Of a stretch of DNA of 64,000 nt, positions 41,477 through 49,689 are shown piece after piece (position 1 is the first letter of the stretch; the number at the start of each line of letters is the position of its first letter). The stretch comes from Antarcticimicrobium sp040365005 (GTDB lineage: Bacteria > Pseudomonadota > Alphaproteobacteria > Rhodobacterales > Rhodobacteraceae), in assembly GCF_040365005.1 (NCBI RefSeq), contig NZ_BAABWV010000009.1:1-64000 (forward strand), in the 5' to 3' direction. The position numbers and the translations under genes were made by a program. The notes beneath the pieces were generated by a model, which worked only from the letters and a program-made list of their open reading frames with translations, was not told the origin of the DNA and ran no database searches.

Positions 41477-42666
41477 GTATTCGCCCCCGACCGCCCCGGA
41501 TCGCGTCGCGGCGGCAACCCCAGCAGCGCCCGTTTCTCGTCCTCGCTGAGGAAATCCGCCTTTGCCACCCGGGCCCATTGCGCCTCGCGCTCGGCGGCCA
41601 GCGCCGGCACCTGGTCCAGGTCGGGCTTCAGCACCGCCGCCGTGCCACAATGGGGCGCCAGCCACTCCGCCAGCGCCGCCGCCACCCGCGTCGCCAGCGG
41701 CAGGACCGTCAGCCGGTAAAAGGCGCGGTTCGCCTCCTGGTAATTGGCATAGGTCGCGTCGCCCGGGATCCCCAGCAGCATCGGCGGCACCCCGAAGGCC
41801 AGCGCGATCTCGCGCGCCGCAGCCTCCTTGGTCTGCCGGAACTCCATGTCGCTGGGCGAGAATCCCATCGGCTTCCAGTCCAGCCCGCCCTCCAGCACCA
41901 TCGGCCGCCCGGCATTGCGCGCGCCGCGATAATTCTCCTCGATCTCCGCCGACAGCCGGCGGAACTGCTCGTCGCCCAAACCGCCCTGCCCGTCACCGCG
42001 CCAGACCAGCGCCCCCGAGGGCCGCGCCGCGTTGTCCAGCAACGACTTCGACCAGCGCGAGGCACTGTTGTGCACATCCACCGCCATCGCTGCCGCCTGC
42101 ATCGGCGCAAAGCCGTAATGATCGTCCTGCGGGTGGTAATTGCGGATATGGCACAGCGGCGGCAGCGGCCCGGTCACGTCGAACCGGTGCTTGCGGGCGC
42201 CGACCGCGTATTCATAGGCCGCCGGCCAGCCATCGGCGCCCGGCACCACCCGCATCCGGTCCGCCCGCAACACGTGCAGCTCCTGCGGCAGGGCCTCGCC
42301 CGCCACCACCGCCTCGACATAACCATCACCGGTCAGCAACAGCTGCGCGTAAAGCGCCTCGAGCAGTTCCGCCCGCCCCTGCGCCGGGTTGGGCCGCTCG
42401 ATCAGCTCCAGCAGCGGATGCGTCTCGAACCGCCGCGCCCGGTCCTGCAACACCAGCGGCAGCGCGGCGGCGGCCTCGGCGATCATCTTCACCGCGCGAT
42501 AGCCCACCGGGTTGCCCATGAACCCGCTGCGCGTCAGAGAGGCCCCGTCGCGCGGGCTCCAGGCGACGCGTCCGGCACTGTGCCAGGCCACCACCGGCCC
42601 GGTCGCGCTGGCCTTGCGCTCCGGCGCCTTGCCCGCCGTGTTCCGCCGCAGGAAATCAAATGCCAT
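41473..42666 (-). CDS. GTA gp3, portal protein
   Basis: A 397-residue phage portal protein: YRAVKMIAEAAAALPLVLQD, HPLLELIERPNPAQGRAELL, the crown-clip region with HIRNYHPQDDHYGFAPMQAA and FGVPPMLLGIPGDATYANYQ. It forms the dodecameric DNA gate at one capsid vertex. The ATG at 42666 opens the gene; an unusual 394-base gap separates it from the terminase gene. Confidence 0.96.
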   Translation of the reverse strand: MAFDFLRRNTAGKAPERKASATGPVVAWHSAGRVAWSPRDGASLTRSGFMGNPVGYRAVKMIAEAAAALPLVLQDRARRFETHPLLELIERPNPAQGRAELLEALYAQLLLTGDGYVEAVVAGEALPQELHVLRADRMRVVPGADGWPAAYEYAVGARKHRFDVTGPLPPLCHIRNYHPQDDHYGFAPMQAAAMAVDVHNSASRWSKSLLDNAARPSGALVWRGDGQGGLGDEQFRRLSAEIEENYRGARNAGRPMVLEGGLDWKPMGFSPSDMEFRQTKEAAAREIALAFGVPPMLLGIPGDATYANYQEANRAFYRLTVLPLATRVAAALAEWLAPHCGTAAVLKPDLDQVPALAAEREAQWARVAKADFLSEDEKRALLGLPPRRDPGRSGANT

Positions 42667-43060
42667 GTCCCGTTGCTCCTCTGTCCGACCCCGGCGGCCC
42701 CCCGCCCGGCTTGGTCGAGGCGGTTATGACAGCGGGTCGGAAACAAGCCGGAAACGCGGCGCGCGCAGCCCGCGCAACAGGGCACATCAGAGCCTGTCGT
42801 CTGTCGTCTGTCATCCCCGCGCAAGCGGGGATCTCCCGGCCCGAGGCGCCGAGGCCCCCGTCAAAGCCTGTCATCCCCGCGAAGACACCCCCAGCCCGAG
42901 GCGGCCCATTTCTGCTGTCATCCCCGCGAAAGCGAGGACCTTGGGTGACCAAAGACATCGCCCTGCCAATCCGGGCTGTCATCCCCGCGCAAGCGGGGAT
43001 CTCGTGGCCCGAAGTGCCGCGCAAATTGATCCCCGCTTTCGCATGGGCACGGGCGGCCCC
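42667..43060. repeat. Non-coding gap with four short dispersed palindromic repeats
   Basis: Four copies of a TGTCATCCCCGCG core start at 42809, 42869, 42916 and 42977. Copies one and four extend to a full hairpin, TGTCATCCCCGCGCAAGCGGGGAT; copy three has GCGAAAGCGAGGA; copy two is truncated. A possible reversed half copy (GATCCCCGC) lies at 43028. Spacings of 60, 47 and 61 bases and unlike flanks mark a cluster of mobile palindromic units rather than an array with spacers. No gene is present. Confidence 0.75.
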
Positions 43061-44431
43061 TCACAACACCCGCAGACGCGGCCGCCGGTGTTGCGCCGCC
43101 GGCGCGATGATCAATTCGTGCAGCGCCCAGACCAGCGCATCGACCCGGTCGGGCGATCCAGTTCCCTCGAAACCCCGCGCCGTCATCAGCGCCATCTGGT
43201 CCTCCAGCGCGTCCAGCCCGGCCAGGTGCCGCACCCGCCCCTGCTCGTAGAGCGCCGCCACCGGCTCGGCCCGCGCGATCTTGCCCCGGCTGGCCCGCAC
43301 CGCGCGCACCGGCACCAGCGGATCGACCTGGCGCAACACCTCCTCGACCAGTTGACCGCCCTGGTTCACCTCGGCAACCAGCCGTTCGGCGCCGAACTCC
43401 TCCATCGCCCGGATCGCCGCCCGCGCCCAGCCCGCCGGCCCGACGCCCCGCACCGTCCGGTCCGCCAGAACCCAGGCCCGCCAGTCCTGTGGCGGCCCCT
43501 GCAATTGCGCCCCGGCCACCACGATCCCACAGGCATCCGCATCCGCCCCCGAGGTCACCGCCGGGTCCAGCGCCACGACAACGCGATCCAGCGCCGGCGC
43601 CGCCCCGGCCCGGGCCGCCTCCAGCATCTCGCCGGTCCAGAGCGCCCCCTCGGCGTCCGCCAACAAAACCCCGTCCAGCTCCTGCCGACCCAGCCGTGTC
43701 CCCGCATAGCGCGCCCGCACCTCCTCGAGGAAGGACGCGGCCAGGTTGGCCCGGTTGGCCTCGGTCGGGGCCTGTGTCACCACCGTCGAGGACGCCGCCA
43801 AGAGCGTTTTGAGCACTCCCTGGTTGCGCGGCGTCGTGGTCACGCAGACCTGCGGCCGCCGCCCCAGCCGCAACGCGAATTGCAGCATGTCCCAGGCCTC
43901 CTGCGCCTTGGGCCATTTTGCCAGTTCATCGGCCCAGGCGGCATCGAACTGCGGCCCGCGCAACCCGTCGGGGTCCTGCGCCGAGAACGCCTGCGCCTCG
44001 GCCCCGTTGGGCCAGACCAGCCGCCGCTCGCTGGCCTTCCAGACCGGTCGCCGGTCCGGTGGCGAACAGGCCAGGATGCCGCTGTCGCCGCGCACCATCA
44101 CGTCGCGCACCTGGTCATAGGTCTCGCCCAGCAGCGCCACCCGCCGGCAGCGCCCCGGGTCCAGCGGCCGCGCGCCCTCGACCTGCGCCCGCACCCATTC
44201 CGCCCCGGCGCGCGTCTTGCCGGCGCCACGACCGCCCAGGATCGCCCAGGCGCGCCACTCCCCCTCCGGGGGCAACTGGTGCGGCAAGGCCCAGAACTCG
44301 AACAGGTACGGGAGGGCGCAAAGCCCTCCCTCGCCGATCTCATCGAGGAACCTCTCCCTCACGGCAGCAGGCCCGGAGGCGAGCCAGTCGGCACCCGACC
44401 TCAGCCCGGGCAGCCTCAAGATCGAGGGCAT
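43061..44431 (-). CDS. GTA gp2, large terminase subunit
   Basis: A 456-residue packaging motor. Walker A is GGRGAGKTRAGAEW, Walker B DAAWADELAKWP, and the nuclease domain shows aspartates in VVALDPAVTSGADADAC, an acidic LVAEVNQGG and DRVDALVWAL. It packages host DNA in GTAs. The start is uncertain: ATG at 44431 is the first ATG; a GTG at 44362 begins just before the conserved RERFLDEIGEGGL region. Either way it overlaps gp1 by 23-92 bases. Confidence 0.93.
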   Translation of the reverse strand: MPSILRLPGLRSGADWLASGPAAVRERFLDEIGEGGLCALPYLFEFWALPHQLPPEGEWRAWAILGGRGAGKTRAGAEWVRAQVEGARPLDPGRCRRVALLGETYDQVRDVMVRGDSGILACSPPDRRPVWKASERRLVWPNGAEAQAFSAQDPDGLRGPQFDAAWADELAKWPKAQEAWDMLQFALRLGRRPQVCVTTTPRNQGVLKTLLAASSTVVTQAPTEANRANLAASFLEEVRARYAGTRLGRQELDGVLLADAEGALWTGEMLEAARAGAAPALDRVVVALDPAVTSGADADACGIVVAGAQLQGPPQDWRAWVLADRTVRGVGPAGWARAAIRAMEEFGAERLVAEVNQGGQLVEEVLRQVDPLVPVRAVRASRGKIARAEPVAALYEQGRVRHLAGLDALEDQMALMTARGFEGTGSPDRVDALVWALHELIIAPAAQHRRPRLRVL

Positions 44432-44684
44432 ATCCCCCTTGCGCGATTCCCGCCTTGCGGTGTTGCTCTTGGACAAAACATTCCTCCACTTTCTGGCAGG
44501 ACCGGATCACCTGTCCCGCACGTTCCAATTCCTTGCTGCGCGCCGCCACGCTGGCGTCCCCCCCGATCTCGATCTCCTGTTTCAGGGCCTCGGCAATGTC
44601 CCTCAACTCCTGAACCGACCGCTTCAGCGACCGCAGCAACGCGGCCGCATCCGAAATCCGTTCCTCCGGGGTAATCAAAATCAT
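44340..44684 (-). CDS. GTA gp1, small terminase-like protein
   Basis: A 114-residue, mainly helical protein: ISDAAALLRSLKRSVQELRD, then ALKQEIEIGGDASVAARSKE. This fits RcGTA gp1, which acts as a small terminase subunit with no specific DNA-recognition site, in line with random packaging. It is the first gene of the GTA operon; the sequence upstream (44685-44731) should hold the GTA promoter, but I see no clear motif. Confidence 0.82.
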   Translation of the reverse strand: MILITPEERISDAAALLRSLKRSVQELRDIAEALKQEIEIGGDASVAARSKELERAGQVIRSCQKVEECFVQEQHRKAGIAQGGYALDLEAARAEVGCRLARLRACCREGEVPR

Positions 44685-44731
44685 GTCTGCTCTTTGACCT
44701 CTTGCGCGGGTGAACTCCGCACGAGAGAACG

Positions 44732-44763
44732 AAAAAACGGCCGTCGGGATGCCCCGCGGCCGT
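44732..44763 (-). terminator. Terminator downstream of mltG
   Basis: On the minus strand an ACGGCCG/CGGCCGT stem, with further CGGGG/CCCG pairing near the loop, is followed by TTTTTT. It lies about 140 bases beyond the mltG stop and insulates the fabF-mltG transcript from the GTA operon. Confidence 0.82.
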
Positions 44764-44901
44764 TCGTTCAGTTCTTCTAGCGTGACACAACCTATACGTG
44801 AAACCGTGCGTTATGTCAAGATGCAACGCATGAGGACCGCACGCCAAGCGCACGGTCCCCTTAACAATTTCTTGATTTCGGCGGTCCGGATCGCTCCGCC
44901 G

Positions 44902-46062
44902 TCAATCGCCGGAGGTCTGCCGCTCCGCCTCGATCTTGCGCCACTTGGCGACGTTGCGGTTATGCTCTTCCAGCGTGGCCGCAAAGGCATGGCCGCCGCT
45001 GCCATCGGCCACGAAGAACACGTAATCGGTTTCCTCGGGCGCCACGGCGGCCTGCAGGCTGGCCAGCCCCGGATTGGCGATGGGGGTCGGCGGCAACCCC
45101 TCGATCACATAGGTATTCCAAGGTGTTGCGCGGCGAAGTTCGCTCTGCCGCAACCCCCGGCCCAGCACGCCTTCCCCCTTGGTGACGCCATAGATCACCG
45201 TCGGGTCCGTCTGCAGGCGCATACCGCGCTCCAGCCGGTTGATGAACACGCTGGCGACCTGCCCGCGCTCCTCCGGCACCCCGGTTTCCTTTTCGATGAT
45301 CGAGGCCAGGACCAGCATTTCCTCGGGCGTGTCGAACGGCAGCCCCTCGCTGCGCGCCGCCCAGGTCTCGGCGATGCGCGCTTCCTGAAGCGCCTGCATC
45401 TCGGCCAGAAGTGCGGCGCGGTCGCTGCCGCGCGTCACCTCGTAGCTATGCGGGGCCAGCATGCCCTCGGCCGGGCGCGTGCCCACCTCGCCGTTCAGGA
45501 TCTTGATCGACTCCAGCGCGTCGACGATCTGCCAGCTGGTCACCCCCTCGGCCACCGCGATACGGAACCGGGTATCCGCCTGTTCGCGCTTTTGTACAAA
45601 AACCTCGGGAAACTCCCCGGTTTTCAGGTCGAAATCGGCCCGCTCGACAAAGCTCCGCGTCGCCGGATCAAGCTCGCGCACCTCGACCTGCGTCCGGGTC
45701 ACGCCGACCCGATAAACGATCTCGGTGCCGCAGGTGCTGGCGCCGCCGCGGGTGATCTGATCGACGATCTCTTCCATCGACGCATGTTCGCGCAACAGGA
45801 AATTACCGGCCTTCAGATGCTTGGTCTTGTCGCTGTAGCGCGCCCCGATCCGAAAGATCGCGCCGCTGCCGATGGCCCCCTGGTCCTCCAGGTCGCGGCT
45901 CACCCGGGACATCGTGCTGCCGCGCTCGACGCGCAGGCAAACCGCCTCGTTCAAGGGCCCCTCGGCCGAGTATTGCCCTTGCCCCCACAGGATCACACCC
46001 GCCATCAGGAACAGGACAATCGCAAGGATTGTCAGCATGTTGGAGGCAAGGCTTCGCCACAT
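44902..46062 (-). CDS. mltG: Endolytic murein transglycosylase MltG
   Basis: A 386-residue inner-membrane protein with one N-terminal anchor (about residues 5-27), a LysM-like subdomain, and the YceG catalytic domain with the essential glutamate in LASIIEKETGVPEERGQVAS, followed by VFINRLERGMRLQTDPTVIYG in part. It cleaves nascent peptidoglycan and so ends glycan chains. Its ATG overlaps the fabF TAA by one base; the fabF-mltG order is common in Alphaproteobacteria. Confidence 0.96.
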   Translation of the reverse strand: MWRSLASNMLTILAIVLFLMAGVILWGQGQYSAEGPLNEAVCLRVERGSTMSRVSRDLEDQGAIGSGAIFRIGARYSDKTKHLKAGNFLLREHASMEEIVDQITRGGASTCGTEIVYRVGVTRTQVEVRELDPATRSFVERADFDLKTGEFPEVFVQKREQADTRFRIAVAEGVTSWQIVDALESIKILNGEVGTRPAEGMLAPHSYEVTRGSDRAALLAEMQALQEARIAETWAARSEGLPFDTPEEMLVLASIIEKETGVPEERGQVASVFINRLERGMRLQTDPTVIYGVTKGEGVLGRGLRQSELRRATPWNTYVIEGLPPTPIANPGLASLQAAVAPEETDYVFFVADGSGGHAFAATLEEHNRNVAKWRKIEAERQTSGD

Positions 46063-47327
46063 TACTCAGGCTTTCCGAACAACACGCTCGCATTGGTTCC
46101 GCCAAAGCCGAAGCTGTTGGACAGCGCCACGTTGATTTCCCGCTCGCGCTTCTTGTTCGGCGCCAGGTCCACCGGCGAATCCACCGCCGGCTTGTCCAGG
46201 TTGATGGTCGGCGGCGCCACCTGGTCGCGGATCGCCAGGATCGAGAAGATCGCCTCGATCGCGCCGGCCGCGCCCAGCAGGTGCCCGGTCATCGACTTGG
46301 TCGAGGACATCGTCACCTTGGCCGCCGCGTTGCCCATCAGCCGCTCCACCGCGCCCAGCTCGATGGCATCGGCCATGGTCGAGGTGCCATGCGCGTTGAT
46401 GTAATCCACATCCCCCGGCTGCAACCCGGCGTTCTTCAACGCCGCCCGCATCGAGCGTTCACCGCCCTCGCCATCCGACGACGGCGCGGTGATGTGATAG
46501 GCGTCGCCCGACATCCCATAGCCCAGCACCTCGGCATAGATCTTGGCGCCGCGCGCCTTGGCGTGCTCGTATTCCTCGAGCACCACGACACCGGCGCCCT
46601 CGCCCATGACGAACCCGTCGCGATCCTCGTCATAGGGGCGGCTGGCCGCCTGCGGATTGTCGCCGTATTTCGTCGATAGCGCCTTGCAGGCATTGAACCC
46701 GGCGATGCCGATCTCGCTGATGGCCGCCTCGGCGCCGCCGGCGATCATCACGTCGGCGTCGCCATAGCGGATCAGGCGGCTGGCGTCGCCGATGGCATGC
46801 GCCCCGGTGGAACAGGCCGTGACCACCGCGTGGTTCGGTCCCTTGAACCCGAACCGGATGCTGACCTGGCCCGAGATCAGGTTGATCAACGCCCCGGGAA
46901 TGAAAAAGGGCGACACCCGGCGCGGCCCGCGTTCCTTGATCAGCACAGCGGTATCGGCGATGGAGTTCAGCCCGCCGATCCCCGATCCGATCATCACGCC
47001 GGTGCGTTCGCGGCTTTCTTCGTCCTCCGGCAGCCAGCCGGCATCATGCACCGCCATGTCGGCTGCTGCGACGCCGTAAAGGATGAAGTCGTCGACCTTG
47101 CGCCGTTCCTTCGGCGCCATCCAGTCATCGGGATTGAACGTGCCGTCACTGCCATCCCCGACAGGGACCTCGCAGGCGTAGGTCGTGGTCACTCCGCTGG
47201 CGACGGCATCGAACCGGGTGATCGGTCCGGCCCCGCTCTGTCCCGCCAAAAGCCGCGACCAGCTTTCCTCGACTCCGCAGGCCAGCGGCGTCACCAATCC
47301 CAGCCCGGTTACAACGACTCTGCGCAT
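46062..47327 (-). CDS. fabF: Beta-ketoacyl-ACP synthase II
   Basis: A 421-residue condensing enzyme of usual length: RRVVVTGLGLVTPLACGVEE at the N-terminus, active cysteine in VVTACSTGAHAIGDA, and the two histidines in NAHGTSTMADAIELGA and SMTGHLLGAAGAIEA. It elongates malonyl-ACP units in fatty acid synthesis. ATG at 47327 fits other FabF proteins; a longer frame into the upstream region is not supported. Confidence 0.98.
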   Translation of the reverse strand: MRRVVVTGLGLVTPLACGVEESWSRLLAGQSGAGPITRFDAVASGVTTTYACEVPVGDGSDGTFNPDDWMAPKERRKVDDFILYGVAAADMAVHDAGWLPEDEESRERTGVMIGSGIGGLNSIADTAVLIKERGPRRVSPFFIPGALINLISGQVSIRFGFKGPNHAVVTACSTGAHAIGDASRLIRYGDADVMIAGGAEAAISEIGIAGFNACKALSTKYGDNPQAASRPYDEDRDGFVMGEGAGVVVLEEYEHAKARGAKIYAEVLGYGMSGDAYHITAPSSDGEGGERSMRAALKNAGLQPGDVDYINAHGTSTMADAIELGAVERLMGNAAAKVTMSSTKSMTGHLLGAAGAIEAIFSILAIRDQVAPPTINLDKPAVDSPVDLAPNKKREREINVALSNSFGFGGTNASVLFGKPE

Positions 47328-47475
47328 GAACAACCCTCTTGCCTCTTTCCGCTTGAAAACCGCTCTTACCGCGCCCTTGGGGATGGGGGCAAGAGTAACG
47401 GCGCCCTCTGTGCCCCTCCCCGGCGATACTCGGCGGATTAACCCGGCCGTCGGGGCCGGTTGCCGCACGGTTGCG

Positions 47476-48219
47476 TTACTGGAACTCGGCCACCGGTTCC
47501 GGACCGGGCTGTGCCACCGCCAGGGCCTCGGCCAGGTCCAGCGTCTTGCGAAACAGCGCCCGGCCCACCAGCACACCGGCGATATCCGGAATGTACTTCA
47601 ACCGGGCGATGTCGTCCGCGTTGCGCACGACGCCGCTGGCGATCACCGGGGCGCGGGCCTTGTCCGCCAAGCCCGCGATCAGGCCGAGCTGCGCCTCGAC
47701 CTCCTCCATGTCGCTGTCCACATCCGTGATCACGATCCCGGCAAAGGGCGCATCGCCAAACGCCTCGATATAGCCCTCGGGGGTCAGGGCGCTGGCCGTG
47801 CGCCAGCCTTCGGTCATGACCTGCCCCTGCCAGACATCGACCGACAGCACGATCTGGTCGGGGTGATACTTGGCCAGTTCCTTGACCGCCTCGGGGTCCT
47901 GAGCGGCCCAGGTGCCGATCACGATCCGCCCCGCGCCCTTGTCGATCCAGCGTTCGGCCACCTCGCGGCTGCGCATGCCGCCGCCCAGTTGCACCGGGAT
48001 ACCCGCGGCGCGGATGATCTCCTCGACCAGCTCGGCGTTGCCACCACCGCCCTCGACCGCGTCGAAATCGGTCAGATGCATCCATTGGGCCCCCGCTGCG
48101 GCAAAGCCGCGCGCGGTCTCGACCGGGTCCACATGCCAGATCATCGGGGCGTCCAGACGCCCCCGGTCCAGCGTGACACAGTGCCCGTTCTGCAATTCCA
48201 TCGTCGGGTAAATGATCAT
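47476..48219 (-). CDS. HisA-like TIM-barrel protein
   Basis: A 247-residue (beta/alpha)8 barrel related to HisA: MIIYPTMELQNGHCVTL, VQLGGGMRSREVAERWIDKG and IVLSVDVWQGQVMTEGWR. In true HisA the first strand carries a catalytic aspartate (IPAIDLKDG type); here the equivalent place is a glutamate (YPTMELQNG), and no other his gene is near. It may be a divergent paralogue with another substrate. It lies between acpP and fabF but has separate upstream sequence. Confidence 0.78.
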   Translation of the reverse strand: MIIYPTMELQNGHCVTLDRGRLDAPMIWHVDPVETARGFAAAGAQWMHLTDFDAVEGGGGNAELVEEIIRAAGIPVQLGGGMRSREVAERWIDKGAGRIVIGTWAAQDPEAVKELAKYHPDQIVLSVDVWQGQVMTEGWRTASALTPEGYIEAFGDAPFAGIVITDVDSDMEEVEAQLGLIAGLADKARAPVIASGVVRNADDIARLKYIPDIAGVLVGRALFRKTLDLAEALAVAQPGPEPVAEFQ

Positions 48220-48396
48220 CGGTTCCCCCCCTCTCGCACACCGGCTCCCCGGTTTTCGCACCTTAGCCGGTGCGTACGACCGCGATCGCACGCTTTCGGC
48301 ATCGCGCAGGTCGTTTGCGGCACCATGCACCGCATTGACCCCTCCCGCGCCTCGCCCCGGGGCGGGCCGATCATACAACATCATGCCGGAAACGCG

Positions 48397-48424
48397 AAAC
48401 GGCGCCCCCTTGGGGACGCCGTTT
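48397..48424. terminator. Terminator downstream of acpP
   Basis: A stem AAACGGCG/CGCCGTTT, with one mismatch before the extra CCCC/GGGG pairs, lies 30 bases after the acpP stop. The T run on the minus strand is only three bases. Confidence 0.6.
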
Positions 48425-48454
48425 CAAAATCGGTCGGGGAAACCTGCCCCGGGA

Positions 48455-48688
48455 TCAGGACGCTTCCGTGATGAACTTCACCGCGTCGCCGAAGGTCTGG
48501 ATGGTCTCGGCAGCGTCGTCCGGGATCTCGATGCCGAACTCTTCTTCGAAGGCCATGACCAGCTCGACGGTGTCCAGGCTGTCGGCCCCGAGATCGTCGA
48601 TGAACGAGGCGCTCTCGGTGACCTTGTCCTCTTCAACACCCAGGTGCTCCACAACGATCTTCTTAACGCGATCTGCGACGTCGCTCAT
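48455..48688 (-). CDS. acpP: Acyl carrier protein
   Basis: A 77-residue acidic ACP. The phosphopantetheine serine lies in DDLGADSLDTVELVMAFEEE. It carries acyl chains for fatty acid synthesis and for LuxI-type synthases. It is preceded by a good promoter candidate (48843-48870) and its own terminator follows, consistent with the separate, strong expression of acpP elsewhere. Confidence 0.99.
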   Translation of the reverse strand: MSDVADRVKKIVVEHLGVEEDKVTESASFIDDLGADSLDTVELVMAFEEEFGIEIPDDAAETIQTFGDAVKFITEAS

Positions 48689-48842
48689 GTCTCTTCCTCA
48701 TTCCGTTCGAGGCCGGTGGCCCCAGATTTTGCCCTTGCCCGCTCGGGGTGGCTTGGTTGTGCCCGATCAGGGCGGCTTGATCCCGGAAACCCGGGAATGG
48801 CAGGGGCCGGCCATGCGTGGCCGCTGCCTCAATTGTGCGCCG

Positions 48843-48870
48843 CCTATAGCATAGTCCGGCGCGATGGCAA
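48843..48870 (-). promoter_or_regulatory. Candidate sigma-70 promoter for acpP
   Basis: On the minus strand TTGCCA and TATAGG are separated by 16 bases. This lies about 155 bases upstream of acpP, in the 210-base gap after fabG. Confidence 0.4.
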
Positions 48871-48872
48871 AC

Positions 48873-48894
48873 GCTTTCGCCGTGTCACGAAAGC
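48873..48894 (-). terminator. Hairpin after fabG
   Basis: GCTTTCG and CGAAAGC arms enclose an 8-base loop directly after the fabG stop, followed on the minus strand by GTTTG. Weak T run. Confidence 0.4.
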
Positions 48895-48898
48895 CTGC

Positions 48899-49636
48899 CT
48901 ACAGCATGGCCATCCCGCCGTTCACATGCAAGGTCGCACCGGTGACATATGCGGCCTCCGGGCTGGCAAGATAGAGGACAGCTGCAGCAATCTCGTCGGG
49001 CGCGCCCATCCGGCCGGCGGGGATCTGGGCGTTGATCTTGGATTTCTGGTCGTCGGTCAGCTTTTCGGTCATCGCCGTGGCGATGAACCCGGGCGCCACC
49101 GCATTGACGGTGATTCCCCGGCTGGCCACCTCGTAGGCGAGCGATTTCGACATCCCGATCACGCCTGCCTTGGAGGCAGCGTAATTGCCCTGGCCCGGGT
49201 TGCCGGTGGCCCCCACGACCGAGCTGATGTTCACGATCCGGCCCCAGCGCGCCTTCATCATGCCGCGCAGCACACCCTTGCACAGCTTGAAGGTGGCGGT
49301 GAGGTTGACGTCGAGCACGCTCTGCCATTCGTCGTCCGACATCCGCATGAACAGGTTGTCACGGGTGATTCCGGCGTTGTTGACCAGGATATCAACCCCG
49401 CCCATCGCCTCGATCGCCTGTTTCGGCAGCGCCTCGACCGCCGCCGCGTCGCCCAGATTGCAGGGCAGAACATGGGCACGCCCGCCCAGTTCCGCGGCCA
49501 GCGACTCCAGCGGTTCGACCCGCGTGCCCGAAAGCCCCACGGTCGCGCCCCGGGCGTGCAGCGCCTTGGCAATGGCACCGCCGATGCCCCCCGATGCGCC
49601 GGTGATCAGCGCCGTCTTTCCCGTCAAATCGAACAT
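48899..49636 (-). CDS. fabG: 3-oxoacyl-ACP reductase
   Basis: A 245-residue short-chain dehydrogenase: NADP loop ALITGASGGIGGAIAKAL, NNAG motif in ILVNNAGITRDNLFMRM, catalytic serine in VNISSVVGATGNPGQ and the YxxxK pair in GNYAASKAGVIG. It makes the first reduction of the fatty acid elongation cycle. Order fabD-fabG-acpP is the normal fab cluster. Confidence 0.98.
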   Translation of the reverse strand: MFDLTGKTALITGASGGIGGAIAKALHARGATVGLSGTRVEPLESLAAELGGRAHVLPCNLGDAAAVEALPKQAIEAMGGVDILVNNAGITRDNLFMRMSDDEWQSVLDVNLTATFKLCKGVLRGMMKARWGRIVNISSVVGATGNPGQGNYAASKAGVIGMSKSLAYEVASRGITVNAVAPGFIATAMTEKLTDDQKSKINAQIPAGRMGAPDEIAAAVLYLASPEAAYVTGATLHVNGGMAML

Positions 49637-49689
49637 CGTTCGGTTCCTTTCTGCTTGCGCGAGCCTGCCGTCGCAGGCCCCGCCTCGAT

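Noticed and set aside
42809..43000. Possible CRISPR array (four GC-rich palindromic repeats at about 60-base spacing)
   Set aside because: The copies differ in length and sequence, the spacing varies (60, 47, 61) and no cas genes are near. They fit dispersed palindromic units better.
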